Counted from the stretch's first letter, positions 36,291 to 50,577 are shown. The stretch: DNA of 64,000 nt from Condylostoma magnum (GCA_920105805.1 CAKKTI010000083.1:1-64000), one strand, 5' to 3'. Translations and numbers: made by a program. The notes: generated from the letters alone by a model not told the origin.

Positions 36291-39200
36291 ATGTCACAGC
36301 TAAAAGAAGGAGATGAAAACTTTACATCGATTGAAGTTCCTGAGAGATTTGAAGATGATTAAGTAGACTTTGACTTTGGAAGCTCAATTGATGATAATGA
36401 TTTTATAAAGAGTAAGGACTTATCGTCTATTGAGGAGGGTAATTTAGAAAGTGACATAGAAGGTAGAACATTAAGGCCTCCAACTTTTACATCAACACCA
36501 AAATTCTAAAAGGACAACTTTTAGATTAATACTGATAAATGCTAGGAGGAAAATCAACAGTTCTAGTTCCCTAAAGACACATAAGGGTAAACTCTACCTT
36601 TGAGTTAAGATGCATAAAAGAAAACACAATAAATGGAAAATAATTAGCCAGCTGAAGAATAAAAGAATAGGAGATAAGGTAGTAATTAAAGAGCCACAAG
36701 ATCAATTTTAAGAAATGGAAAGCCCTTAGAGCCTATTGCTAAATAAACTACTCCTACTGGGCTGAGATAAGATAATAATGATTTGTTATTATCTAAAGAT
36801 AGTAAATAGATTCCTAGAAAGAATAAAATTTAATTGAAAAGTAATAAGTAAGAAGAGGATATTCCTAAAGACCAAAAGGATGTTAGTAAGCAGGAGGAAT
36901 AAAAAAAACCTAATGATAAACAAAGTAGTATTGAAGAAGGTAAAATATATAAATAACCTCCTAGGCCTAAGTCATCATTCTTATTATTCAAAGAATTCAT
37001 AAAACCAATTATACAAAAAGAAATGCCTGATGCACCGACCAGTTAAGTAGTTCAAAAAGCTTGTAAAAGATGGAGGTAAATGGATGAAGAAGATAAAGAA
37101 CCATATGGGAAATATGCTGAAAACGCTTAAGCTTTATATCAAAAGTAACTTGATTAGTTTAATTCAGAAGGATTTTATATAGATTAATAAGTACCGTTGC
37201 CAGAGTAACTAAAGGAGTTGTTAAGTGAGGCTGATAGTTAAGAGGAAAATTTAAGGGATGAAGAAGAGCTGAGCTAAGATACGAAGTAATTAAAGGATGG
37301 TAAAGAGTTATAAGTAGATCCTTTAGATAATGATTTTAGTAATCAAAAGCCAGGTGGAAGGTTGGAACAGAAAAATAAATAGAAGTCTAATCCCTAAGAT
37401 GATTACTAGGATAAAAAATAAACTTAAGCTCCTAAATAGCAAGTATCATTTAAGGATGATATAGAGTAATGATAATATCCATAAGATAAAAAGTAAGCTT
37501 AAAGCCCAGAATAACGATCAAAAGATAGTACAAAGCAACTATTAAATCCTTAAGCTGATGAATAACCAGAAGATAGCATAAAACAACAATATTATCCTTA
37601 AGATAAAAAGTAAGCTTAAAGTACAGAATAACGACCGAAAGATAATAAGAAGTAAACATTTGATCCCGAAGATGATAACTAAGATGAAAAATAACTAAAA
37701 GATATCATAAAACAACGGTATAATCCTTTAAATAAAAAGTAGGTATAAAATCTAGGGTAATAACCAAAAGATGGTACAAAGTAAGCACTTGATTCCGAAG
37801 ATTATAATTTAGATGAAGAATTACCAAAAGATAAATTAAAACAAAGATATAACCCCTAACTTAAAAAGTAAGCATATAGTCCAAAATAACAACCAAAAGA
37901 TAGTATTAAGTAAGCACCTGAAGATGATAACTAGGATGAAGAATTACCAAAAGATAGCATAAAATAACGGTATAATCCTTTAGATAAAAAGTAAGCTTAA
38001 AATCTAGGATAATAACCAAAAGATAATACAAGGCAGCGGTATAATCCTTAAGATGAATAATAACCAAAAGATAATACAAAGCAACGGTATAATCCTTTAG
38101 ATAAAAAGTAAGCATATAGTCCAAAATAATAACGAAAAGATAATATTAAGTAAACATTTGATCCCGAAGATGATAACTAAGGTGAAGAATAACCAAAAGA
38201 TAATACAAAGCAACGGTATAATCCTTTAGATAAAAAGTAAGCATATAGTCCAAAATAATAACCAAAAGATAATATTAAGTAAACATTTGATCCTGAAGAT
38301 GATAACTAAGATGAGGAATAATAAAAAGATAAATTAAAACAAAGACATAATCCTTTAGATAAAAGATAGGCTTAAAATCCAAAATAACAACCAAAAGATA
38401 ATGAGAAGTACAAATTTGATCCCGAAGATGATAATTAAGATGGGGAATAATAAATAGATAAGTTAAAACAAAGGTATAATCCTTTAGATAAAATGTAGGC
38501 TTAAAGTCCAGAATAATAACCAAAAGATAACATAAAATAACGGTATAATCCCTAAGATAAAATATAAGCATATAATCCAAAATAACAGCCAAAAGATAAT
38601 ACAAAGCAATGGTCTAATCCTGAAGATGATAATTAAGATGAATTACCAAAAGATAAGTTAAAACAAAGGTATAATCCTTTAGATAAAAGGTAAGCATATA
38701 GTCCAAAATAACAACTAAAAGATAGCATTAAGTAAGCATCCAATCCTCAAGATGATAGCTAGGGCGAAGAATTACCAAAAGATAAGTTAAAATAGCAGGA
38801 TAATCCTTTAGATAAAAGGTAAGCATATAGTCCAAAATAACAACCAAAAGATAGTATTAAGTAAGCATCTAATCCTGAAGATGATAGCTAGGGCGAAGAA
38901 TTACCAAAAGATAAGTTAAAATAGCAGGATAATCCTTTAGATGAAGAATTACCAAAAGATAAATTAAAACAACGGGATAATCCTTTAGATAAAAAATAGG
39001 CTTAAAATCCAAAATAATAACCAAAAGATAGTATTAAGTAAACATCTGATCCTGAAGATGATAGCTAGGGCGAAGAATTACCAAAAGATAAGTTAAAATA
39101 GCAGGATAATCCCTTAGATGAAGAATTACCAAAAGATAAATTAAAACAACGGTATAATCCTTTAGATAAAAAATAGGCTTAAAATCCAAAATAATAACCA

Positions 39201-42200
39201 AAAGATAGCATTAAGTAAACATCTGATCCCAAAGATGATAAATAAGGTGAGGAATTACCAAAAGATAACATAAAACAACGGTATAATCCCTAAGATAAAA
39301 AATAGGCATATAGTCCAAAATAACAACTAAAAGATGGTACAAAGTAAGCATCTGATACCGAAGATGATAATTAAGATGAGGAATAACCAAAAGATAAGTT
39401 AAAATAACGGGATAATCCTTTAGATGAAGATGATAATTAAAATGAATTACCAAAAGATAAGTTAAAATAACGGTATAATCCTTTGGATAAAAGGTAAAAT
39501 CCAAAATAACAGCCAAAAGATAATACAAAGCAATGGTATAATCCTGAAGATGATAATTAAGATGAATTACCAAAAGATAAGTTAAAACAAAGGTATAATC
39601 CTTTGGATAAAAGGTAAAATCCAGAATAGCAACCAAAAGATAATAAGAAGTACAAGTTTGATCCCGAAGATAATAAATAATCAAATGATAATATAAAACA
39701 ACGGTATAATCCTTCAGATAAAAAATGGGCATATAGCCCAAAATAACAACCAAAAGATAATAAGAAGTAACCATTTGATCCTGAAGATGGTAATTAAGAT
39801 TAATCATTTACTCCAAGAGATGATTTAATAGAGCAAATTTATCCTTCAAATGAATATAGTCAATAAGGATAAGAATAATAATCAAGTCCAAAGGTTGATA
39901 TAGAATAATAAATCAATCCTTCAGAGGATAATTAAAGTCCAAAATAACTATTTAACCCAGAAGATCATAATTCATAGAATAGCAATAATAGCTTAAATTC
40001 TCCAGAAAACTCTGATTACCTTAGTAATTAATTCCTAAGTGAAGACAGCAAACCATAATTAAATCCTGAAGAGGATTTATAAAATAAGCCAGATGAGCCG
40101 ATCAGTTAGGACAAACTTGATAAATTTTATTAAATGTTAATTAAAGCTCCATCAAGTAACACTCTTAAGGCTTAAAGCCCTTCTGAACAACCCCTAAATA
40201 TATAAGATAGTATCTCTGATGAATCAGAGGAATCATATGAAGAATTAAACTTCCAAATAGTTAAATCTTAACTTAAACAGAGAATAATCCAAAAGCCAGA
40301 AAACAAAAATAATATAAGATCATTAAATCCAGAAGTTCTTTTGAAATAAATACAGGATCCAATAGATAAGCCTCTACAGAAGCAATAAAATAATGAACAG
40401 ATAAAGGAATCTCCAATATTTAAGCTACCAATTGAACGAAATATAAATATCCCATAAGAATATCTAATAGGAAGTGCTGAATCTAGTCTAACTTAACCTT
40501 TTCAACCGATTTCATCAGCAAATACATCAAACTCTGAATTCTCCAAGGATCAAATACCAGATCCAGAAGTACGAAACAAGATGATAAACTAATTTTTAGG
40601 CAAAATAATCAAACCCCCTTAAAAATCCTTATAAGACAGTAATCTTTCCAGTGAAGATGATTTTGAAGATAGGGAGTAATGTGATTACTTAGACACTGAT
40701 CCAATACCAGATCCTATACGAGCTTATAGCCTTAACTGTTTAGATTAAGACAACTCATTGAATTATTAAGATTTCGAGAAGGAACTTGAGTCACCTTCTA
40801 GTAGGTCTTTAAGGCCACGTAAGGGAAGAAGTTGGGATAAAGACAAAACTCCTACATTAGATGAAAAATTTGTTGACAGTTAACTTGATAGTATTGAAAA
40901 CGAGATTTCTGATATTGAGAATCAAAATCAAGATGACCAGTAAAGCTCTGTTTAAGATATTCTAGGTGTATATGGATAGGATAATAAGCCTTAATAGACT
41001 ATAATAGCTGTATTGGATAGAAAGGGAAAACCTGTGATTTAAAATAACTATAAGCCTAAAGTAAGATTTTAATAGAATCCTTTAATATCATATGACTCAG
41101 ATTTATAAGAAAATAAGTAAGGGAATTAGCCAGATTTTAATCAGTTTTTGGAAGTATGTGACCCTGATTAATTAATCGATGATGATAGTGATGATTTTGA
41201 AATAAGCCCTGAGATGACTCCTTGCAACTAGAACATTAATCGTAAGATAAGTGACTATGAGATATTTTAAATTGAAAATGAGTAAAAAGAGAGCTCATCT
41301 GGGGACGATGTTGATGAAAATGCTGGATTTTGGGAGGAAGCCTAGGATCCAGAATCAGAGAATAAATAAGGTGATATAAAGCCAACGGAGGAACTTATGG
41401 ATAATGAATAAAGAATATTAGATTATCTGAATAAAGAAGACGATTATGAGAGTTTATAAGATATAGAAATCAATAAACCTGTAAAAAAGGCAAAAAAGTT
41501 CAAGAAAAGACAGGCTATCAGATCTAATAAAGTATTAAAGGATTCTAAAGAAAAAGATTAACCAATAACTTTGCCCTAGAAAAAGGAGAAATAAACTCCA
41601 ATATAAGGTTAAAATTATAAATAAAAAGTAAAGGATATCATGAATTCGAGTGATGATGAAGATTTAGATACAGGAAAGCCTTTTAAGCCAGTTGATACAA
41701 AGTACAAAAAATAAGAAGGAAAACAGTAGTCAGATCCTAAGAATCAAGAAGCATTAAACGATAAAGATGAATGAAAATAGCACTATGACAGTCCATTGTA
41801 AAAGGAGATAAATGACTTGCCGTTGAAAGATAATAGAATATAAAACCTACAAAATCCTTAAAAGAAAACTAATGAGGATGAAAAGTAATAAATGTCTAAG
41901 AAGCCAATAGGTAATAATACTTAAGAGCCTTAGATTAATGATCTAAGTAGTTTTGATAGTGATATACAAGCTTTAAATCCTGATAAATTATAAGAAGAGG
42001 TTAAGTAAACGCTCCCAATGAAAAATGATGAATTAGGACATGGAGATGATTAAAAGTCTGATAATTTATAAAATAAGAATTCACCAGAAGAAAGACGTTT
42101 TATTTCAAGAGGAATTTAAGTGATACAGCCATATGGCTAAAGTTATTCAAATGATGGAGAGGATTTAATTCAAAGAAGATTGGAGAGAAATGTAATTCCT

Positions 42201-45200
42201 TAAATGGATAATCAAATAGGAAATTCAAACAGTTAATAAGTTCCATTTACAGAAAACAACAAATAGGAAATATTCTAGGGAGAAATGTCTGAAAATGATG
42301 ATTCAAATATTTCAAGTGATGAAGATTAAAGAAAATTGCCATAATTGCCAAGTTAGAATAAGCCATAAAGGAAGAAATCACCTAAAATTGAAGAATAAAA
42401 GGATATATATAAAAAACTACCAGAATAATAAATTAGAAATAAGCCAAAGGACCCATTAAATAATGATGACATGGAATAAATATAATTAAATAGACCATAG
42501 AGTACAGCAAATAATGAAGATTCACCAAAATAATCAATTGAGCCAAAGGGTAAAAATGTACCGAAAAGCAAAGACCTATTTGCGCCAAATGATGGTAATA
42601 TGAAAAATTAGCCTAAATGATAAAATCAGCTGTAGAATGAGGATCTATCAAGGAATAAAGATTCACCAAACAATTACGATCTGAAAGAAGCACACAAATA
42701 AAATAAACCAAAGAATGAAGACCTATAAAAGCAAAATGATGGTAATATGAAACCAAAATAATAAATATAAAATAAGCCAACAAATGAAGAAATAACAAGC
42801 CAATATGATAAGAATCTGAAATAAGTACCAAAGTAATAAAATAAACCAAAGAATGAAGATCTATAAAAGCAAAATGATAAGGATATAAAACCGAAATAAC
42901 CCAACTGAAATAAGCCAGCAAACGAAAATCTTAATAAGTAAAATGACGGTAATATGAAACCGAAATAATTCATATAAAACAAGCCAATAAATGCAGAGAT
43001 TAAGAAGCAAAATGATAAGGATATAGAAGAAGTACCCAAATATCAAAATAAGCCAAAAAGTGAAAATCTATAAAAGCAAAATGATGGTAATATTAAACCG
43101 AAATAGCCCATCTAAAATCAACCGAAGAATGAAAATGTACTTCCATAAAACGATAAGTATTTGAAAGAAGGATCTAAATAGCAAAATAAACCAAGGAATG
43201 AAGATCTATAAAAATCAAATGATGGAAATATGAAGCCAAAATAACCCATCTAAAATAAGCTAACTGATGAAAATGATAAGGATTTGAAAAAAGTACCCAA
43301 ATAATAAAATAAACCATTAAGTAAAGATACATTCCCATAAAATGATAAGGATTTGACACCAAAATAATAAAATAAACCAAGGAGTGAAGCTTTATCAAAA
43401 CAAACTGATGAAGATATGAAAGAAGTACCAAAATAATAAAATAAACCAAAAATTGAAGATCTATTAAAGAAAAATGATGAGGATATGAAAGAAGTACCTA
43501 AGTAATAAAATAAACCAATAAATGAAAATACACTCTCATAAAATGATAAGGATTTGACACCAAAATAATAAAATAAGCCAAAGAATGAAGCTTTATCAAA
43601 ACAAACTGATGAGGATATGGAAGAAGTACCTAAGTGATAAAATAAACCAATAAATGAAGATCTATCAAAGAAAAATGATGAGAATATGAAAGAAGCACCT
43701 GAATTATAAAATAAACCATAGGGTAATAAAGCGTCAAATGATCAAAATTTGCAACCAGAAGAAAATTTAAGTGATTTTAGTGGTAATATTAAAGCTCCTA
43801 AGAATTACAAAAATAGGAAACCAACTAGATAAGGGAAGAAAGATAGTGAATAAGATCCGTTTATTTTCTAAGATTCTGATTAAAGTTATACAAGTTTTAT
43901 AAGCGATATAGAATCGGAAAATAGCGAATATGATAAACCTCCTAATACATACAGTAATTAACCCTAAGAAACAAGCTTAAGTAAAAGGAAACCAGTAACA
44001 AGTGCAAATAATCGGTAAGAATAGAATCCACTAAATTCATCCGAATCAAATCAGGGAAATGAAGGCAAATAAGATCAAAAGCCTGCACTTTCTATGTAAT
44101 AAGTTTTATATACCGAAATAATAGATAAACCATATCTATAGTTATCTTTCTCCCAGAACGAATCCTGTTATAGTCCAGAGGTAGTAGATATAGAAAAATA
44201 ATAGAAATAGCCAGGACCACCTAACTAAAGAGAGGTTTAACCTGATCCTAAGGAATCAAATCGATATAATATTAGGAATACTTAGAATCCCTTAGGAAAA
44301 TAAATTTGTAAAAATGATTCATTAGGCGTTTAGAAAGGAGGAAACCAAAAGAATCCTTAGTGAGATTAAGACAATAGAAATTTAGAGTTAAATTAATAGA
44401 AATATCCAGGTTTGCTGAAGCTTGAATTCACAAATAACAAAAACTTTTAATAGAAAGACTAGTCTAGCAGCTCAGAGGAGGATTATCAGTACCCTCATTT
44501 ATCTTTTGAAGTTATTGAAACAGATTTATAAATAGACTCAATTGATTACGATAGTTCAGGAAATTTGTCTAGCGATTAAGGCTCTGATTAAAGAGGCTAA
44601 TTGCCAGCAGAAGAAGATTTCAAATTTTAAAGTAATAAGCCTAAAGAGTAGCCTTAAAAAGACCGATTTTAAGAGAAACTGAAAGTGCCGGATAAAAGGC
44701 AATTTTAAAGTGAATATTAACCTGAACAGAACAAAACCGATAAGAATCCATATCTAATACATGATTAAAACCAATAACATCCATAAAAATCATACAATCC
44801 TGAAGAAAATCTTTAATTTGGATCAAACCCAAGTTATAAAAATCCTCTATAGGCTTAATAAAGTAAAAAGCCAATCAATTAATTAGATAATGAAGATCAA
44901 TATTAAAATCCAAATCTTGAATTTGGATCAAACCCAAGTTATAAAAATCCTCTATAGGCTTAATAAAATAAAAAGCCAATCAATTAATTAGATAATGAAG
45001 ATCAATATTAAAATCCTAAAGACTAACAAAAGATAAACAATCCGTTTTCAATTTAGCAAAAGGAAGAACCAAAGGCTTAATAATATCAGTATACAAATCC
45101 AAAACAGCAGTATAATCCAGATAGTTAATTAAAGAAAGAAGCTAAAGACTCTAATATCTAAAATCCTAAACCTATATATAATGATCTGTAAAGTAATCCT

Positions 45201-47081
45201 AACTCACAAGACAAAAATAAGCCTTATCAATAACCTAAAAACTTAAGTAATTATAATTAATAAAAAGACAATCCTCCAGATGAATAAAAGTAACAAAAAG
45301 AGCCCTTATCTAAAAGGTAAAAAAATACATAAGATTTGTCCAGTATATCATAAACACCAGAGGAATCTCCTAAATAAACAAAGCGATAAGGTTGAATCAA
45401 CAAAAAACAGAAGGCATTAGATGATTTGATGAAAGATCCAAAGAAAAAATTAGATTTCTGGCTGCATAACAAAAGAATAAAAGATCATCCAAGCTAACAG
45501 TACGAAACTTTGAACATAAATCTATCAAAAGGTAAAAAAGGTAAAAGGCCTCCAAAAGCTTTGAGAAGTGGGCATATTGAAAGTGATCTAAAGGATGATG
45601 TATCTAACTTAAAATATTAAACAATTTATAGTAATCCTGAATTAGCTGAAAGGGAGGAAAATAAAAAGTCTTAAGATAACAAGAAAAAGCCTGTTGTTAC
45701 TTTACCTAAACGACTTTATTAAGCTGCAAAGAACAGAGAGCAACCTTAAGATTAATAAAGTAAGCCTTCTGAGGATATCATGGATTAAAATAAGAAGTAA
45801 AAGACTCCAAAGAAGAGACAATAATTAAGGTCAAAACATACACAGCCTATTGATGATAATTAAACTGATGAAAAACCTGTATAAAAGGATTAAAGTCCTT
45901 TTGATAAATACGAGGAAAAATAACCTATAACTTAAAGGAATCAATAAAGTGAGACTCCTATTACTGATTATCCAATCTCTGGTACATAACAACCTAATAG
46001 AAACTAAATGAATCCTATATAAAAATCACCAGTAGGACAAAACTAACCAATATACGAAGATGATGACTACTTCTCTAAAGGAAAATACACACCTTAATAC
46101 AGAAATCCTCAACGAGCAATAAGCGAGTAAGATATGCAAACAAAGCAAGAACCTAGAAATTTGATTTAATCCTAAACTCCTACAGAAGTAAGATCTAATA
46201 GTACACTAATAAACCGTTAAACCTCGACAACATACCTAGAGAATAATGCTTATTAAAGAATGCAGCCTAAACTCCTTATTTAGACATTACCTATACAGGA
46301 AAGACTACCAGCTATTTTAATATCGATTTTCTAAGAAAAAAGAGGAGTTTTCTTGTAGTATGCTTTCGACTTACTCAAAAACAAACAAATGATACTGAAT
46401 AGAAATTCATATAGTGAATCTTACTAATTCGATAGTACTTATAAAACTTATTATCATAATCCTTTACTTATATAAACTACTAGAAACTCTAATAATTAGG
46501 AGTTATATTAGTATTAAAGGACAAGCCAGTATAGGGAATCGTCTCCTTATAGCTTTAGATTGAGCAATTAAGACTATAACAGATCAGTTTATAGTAGCTC
46601 AAGGTATACTAGAGATATCTCATTAAACATCGGCTATGTGAAAATAAACTATTTGTTCAAAAAGGTGTATATAAGGCTACTTACCACAGCTTATATGAGA
46701 TGGAACCGTATTATAAGATAAAGACTTACAATTAGATCTGCAAATACTGCACCAAAGATCAACTTTTAAAGTAGCAATACTTCTTCACCTCTAAGGGGAA
46801 CTAATAATGAATTTTATAGAAGGTTTTAACCCATTCCTTCATTAGAATTAGATAGGCTATAAACTCCAAATAGTTTAGGAGTTTCCTAAATGTCGTATAC
46901 AGCACAGAGATTACTCAATCCTCCAAATAACATTCATGATTATATTGATGATGTAGTAAAGGTAAGCAGAGATAGTATATCTGCCTCTTATGTATATAGT
47001 CCCTATTCAACTCAGTTTGTCAATGGCATAGAAGGGCAGTTTGGGGTATCTAATTCTTCAAGTTATTATAGAAAACGTTAG
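36291..47081 (+). CDS. Giant Gln/Lys/Asn-rich HMG-box repeat protein, 3,596 aa
   Basis: One frame runs 10.8 kb and ends with TAG TAA (47079-47084). Residues 1-215 are acidic and disordered. An HMG box follows at about 218-288 (PRPKSSFLLFKEF, KRWRQMDEEDKEPYGKYAE), the DNA-bending fold of chromatin proteins. Next is a long repeat array (about 385-1,170) of about 40-residue units built on QRYNPLDKKQ, SPKQQPKD and PEDDNQDEE, then a second array (about 2,020-2,480) of NKPKNEDLQKQND-type units, then basic and Ser/Tyr-rich disordered sequence. Hundreds of Gln are TAA/TAG. Probably chromatin-associated; the size and repeats are extraordinary. The minus strand of the arrays gives only artefactual Leu/Tyr-rich frames. 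Confidence 0.8.
37440..39800 (+). repeat. Coding tandem repeat array 1
   Basis: Imperfect tandem units of about 120-135 nt, rich in TAATCCTTTAGATAAAA-like and CAAAAGATA phrases, encoding about 40-45 residues each. The units stay in frame, vary by codon-sized indels, and include truncated units. It is part of the giant HMG-box protein and not a CRISPR or satellite. Confidence 0.85.
42340..43730 (+). repeat. Coding tandem repeat array 2
   Basis: Imperfect units of variable length, mostly about 50-120 nt, built around AATAAACCAAAGAATGAAGA and AAGCAAAATGATGG phrases. They encode Asn/Lys/Pro/Glu/Gln-rich sequence and stay in the same frame as array 1. Confidence 0.8.
44811..45020 (+). repeat. Nearly perfect 105-nt direct duplication
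   Basis: Two consecutive copies (44811-44915 and 44916-45020), nearly identical, each 35 codons. They encode a segment containing FGSNPSYKNPLQ and INQLDNEDQYQNP. High identity indicates recent unequal exchange. Confidence 0.85.
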
Positions 47082-47151
47082 TAATTAAATTGTTTCATTT
47101 TATATTCCTATGTATTAAAAATGGGTTATTTATAATAGTTTATATCACAAT

Positions 47152-47961
47152 ATGAGTTTAATACAAGATTTTATAGTTTCTTCATTTGCTGCAACAGTAA
47201 GCAAATCGATAATTGCGCCTATAGAAAGAGTTAAGTATTTACTATAATTATAACATTAAATTCATGACTTTGAATATAAATACTAAGGAATAGCTGATTG
47301 TTTTAGAAGAATATATAAGGAATAAGGATTTTTAGCTTATTGAAGGGGAAATTTGGTAAATATAATGCGTTATATACCAAACTAAGCTATATATTTTACA
47401 CTTAATGATTGATTTTAAAGCCATATAGAAATATAGTACAAGTATTTTATAGCAGGTGGCTTATCAGGTGCTTTAGGCTGTACAATAATATATCCTATAG
47501 ATCTGCTAAGATTATAAATAATTTCTGATGTGGGTTATGGACACACAAGGAAGATTAAAAGTATAAATTAAGGAATTAAAAGCATATAGAATACTAATGG
47601 TCTAAAAGGATTCTACAAAGGATTAGGAATTTCAATCTTCCATTTAATCTTTTATAAAGGATTTTATTTTGGATTTTATAACACATATAAGCAAGATGAT
47701 ATCATAAGTTAATACCTAGTAGCATAATTTGCATCACTAGCAGCCAACATGCTTTTATATCCTTTAGAAACTATAAGAGGACGCTTAGTAGTGGCATCAT
47801 TCAACCAAAAATCAGTATCTACATTAGAAATAACAAAATCAATATACAATGAGGGGTTTAAATCTTTTTACAGAGGAGGCCTTATAAACTCTCTACGAAC
47901 AATCGGCTCAAGTTCAATGCTAGTCATATACGATAGAACAAAATCCTATTTAAATAAGTAA
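47152..47961 (+). CDS. Mitochondrial carrier (SLC25, ADP/ATP-translocase-like), 269 aa
   Basis: Inner-mitochondrial-membrane transporter of the SLC25 family. Three repeats of about 90 residues, each with a PxxxxR/K motif: APIERVK, YPIDLLR and YPLETIRGR. The phrase LAYWRGNLVNIMRYIPNQAIYF matches the ADP/ATP translocase first repeat, with Trp from TGA and Gln from TAA at conserved positions. The RRRMMM signature of true ADP/ATP carriers is absent (RGRLVV), so the substrate is uncertain. Stops TAA TAA (47959-47964) match the family C-terminus. The next ATG is only one base further. Confidence 0.9.
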
Positions 47962-47965
47962 TAAG

Positions 47966-50449
47966 ATGGTCATTTACCTTGGCGTGTGCTCTTCGAAAAA
48001 GAAAATTTCCAGGATGTATGACGTTATATAACTTATTAACCAAAACTTCAGCATAGAAGTAGTAGAAATGGACATTGAAAGTTTAGATAATCAATAAGTA
48101 GAAGATTGGCCAACAGTAGATTGCCTATTGGCATTATACTCAATTCGTCTTCCAATACTCAAAATCTAGGAATATATATAACTCAGAGATCCTTTTATTC
48201 TCAATAATATACATGAAATGCAGATATTTCAGGATCGTCGAGGAATTTTGAACTATCTGATCTCCCACCATATACCAGTTCCCCCTTCCTTTATAGTAAA
48301 CCAAGGTGACACAGTCGATGAGTACGAAGATTACATAGAAATAAACAATAATAAGCTGTACAAGCCCTTCATAGAAAAGTCCTTTCACCCAGAAGATCAC
48401 GATCTCTGTATTTACTTCAATGGCGACAATGGCTGAGGAAGTGCTTTATTTGAGAAAGTTGACTAGGAAAAAAGGCATCAGTACCTAGTGCATTAGAACA
48501 ATATAAGAAGAAATAAAGGCTATATATACCAGCCGTACTTAGCCTCAGACGGGTTCGACATAAAAGTGTTCACAGTTGGCAATCAGTACTTTTATGCAGA
48601 GGCTAGAAAATCTCCCTTACTTAATTTCAAAAATGACAGTAAAAGGTACCCGGTAATACTTACAAGCATTGAGAAGTAAATTGCACTGGATTTAGTCAAT
48701 TGTCTTCAACAATGTGTATTATCGTTCAATTTGATAAGATCCCAGGGGCAAAGCTTTGTTGTTGATGTTAACAGTGGGAATTTCATCAAATCGTAAGACT
48801 GCGATGTAAAAGATTATGCTTTTTTCCTAGAAAAGCTTATTCTAAGTGTGTTTTAAATAGATAGAGGAGTTCCTGAGGACATTGGAGTCTAAGAGTAGGA
48901 CTAAAGCGATGCATAAGAGATTTTATGTGGAGTTTTCACAATATTCAGGCATGGAGACCGCACTCCTAAGTAAAAGGTTAAAATAGAGACTGAAGAGCCA
49001 GGAATCATAGGACTTTTACAAGGACAAAAACAACTAAAATTCAAAAGTACAACCCAACTATCAACTTTCTATGAAATTGTGTCTGAAATATCAACCTAAT
49101 CAGACGACAAGCGTTGGAAGATAATAAAAGACGTTATTTAAATAGGAATTTAGGACCCTTAAAAGCCTAAGGTATAAGTAAAGCCTTTGAATTAAAAAGC
49201 TCTTTTGATAGTGAAGTGAGGAGGCCTTATAACACACGTTGGTGTGAATTAATCAGTTAATCTAGGTAAATTCTTCAGAAGTAGAATGTACCCGGGGGAT
49301 GAGGATTACTTTCTAAAGCTGCATTTGACGTACTGTCATGATCTTAAGTGCTACTCCTCAGGAGAAGATAGGTGCATTATGTCAGCGGCCTCCTTTCTGC
49401 AAGGATTCTTAGGACTTGAGGCAAGCATTCATATGATAGCAGCTTCAATGGTTAGGAAGGATGAGCCTGTCTTGCAGATTCTAGACGATTCCTTGCCTGC
49501 GGAAGTCAACAGATATACGGAAATACTTGGAGAGATTTTAAACAGCAATGATTTGTTAGATGAAAGACTCATGGATTTAGGAGTTGATAATGGATTGTTA
49601 CAGCATGCTAGAAGTATAGGAAATTCTAGGCAACATTTAGGAGTGATTGAGTAACTGATTAAAGAGTTGATTGAAATGCTGAGGTCGGTTGTAGATGCTG
49701 AAATTTGCCCTCCTGAAACACACTTAATGCTCATTTAAAGGTGAAAGAGGCTGTTATTCGGGTTTTTTGATAGGAAAAGGCAGTAGTATAATATAAGCAC
49801 TATATCAGCAATTAATGATAGTATAAGGTATGACATCATTCATAATTTGTAGGTTATTGGGGATATAGGGCTGCAGATTTTCTAGAATGTAAGATACCTA
49901 GCTAAAATTGTTACAAACTTAGAGTATGGGTTTACTGATGATTAGAAAATATGCACAAGTAGAAGATACATACAGAAAATCTTTTAAAAAATAGAGCTAG
50001 ATGTAGAGAACTCTATATAAATATGTGAAAATTCTCCTAAAGCTGATCAGGAATTCAAAGGCATTGGAGATGAGCATCACGAATGATATGTATCAAGACA
50101 GAAAACAAGGCTATTTTTTGCTAGTTTATCACAATTAAACTCTATTCTGCATTGGGTTAAGTATGCTATAAGAACTGGTGTTATAAGGAAGTGTGATAGA
50201 TTAGAAGAGCTTGATAGGATCCTTACTTTAGAGTATATGAGCTATTTCACTATTAGGGCTTTTAGAAATGTATATAGGTCGAATAAATATAGATTTGAAC
50301 TACTAATTAGTTCAGGGATTGATCTCAGCAAGCCTGAGCTGGCATAAAATCATTAAGTTCCTATGAATGGAATTATAACTATTACTTCAAGTATGGAGCA
50401 AGATGAGTTTGACAGATTAATCAGCTTACTTAAAGCCTAGTCATATTAA
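47966..50449 (+). CDS. PPIP5K/VIP1 inositol pyrophosphate synthase, 827 aa
   Basis: Bifunctional enzyme that phosphorylates InsP6/5-InsP7 to inositol pyrophosphates. The N-terminal ATP-grasp kinase (1-310) starts at once with VIYLGVCSSKKK (family phrase), then DRRGIL, PYLASDGFDIKVFTVG and ARKSP. The histidine-acid-phosphatase domain (about 325-815) has intact FRHGDRTPKQK and SSGEDRCIMSAASFLQG. The late SES-H-x-H motif that supplies the second catalytic His reads SLSQLN (about residue 720), so phosphatase activity may be lost. Shorter than animal PPIP5Ks (about 1,200) because the C-terminal extension is absent. The ATG comes 1 nt after the carrier stops. Stop TAA 50447-50449. Confidence 0.92.
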
Positions 50450-50577
50450 AAAGTTTAAGTTAATATTAGTGTTTTGTACTGAAAATATATACTAAGATGG
50501 GATAATGCTGCCATTCAATTATTAATAATCAATCAGAAGTCAGTTAAGAGAGCAATGACTAAGCAAACCCAATTAAG

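Noticed and set aside
37450-39807. Several minus-strand Leu/Tyr-rich open frames over the repeat array
   Set aside because: They are the reverse complement of the in-frame plus-strand repeats. Their composition is artefactual, and the plus frame is continuous from the HMG box to a sensible C-terminus.
42353-43449. Minus-strand hydrophobic open frames resembling membrane proteins
   Set aside because: Same cause: antisense of Lys/Asn/Gln-rich repeat array 2.
37440-43730. CRISPR-like or satellite array
   Set aside because: Units are coding, in frame and imperfect, without unique spacers. The sequence is eukaryotic.
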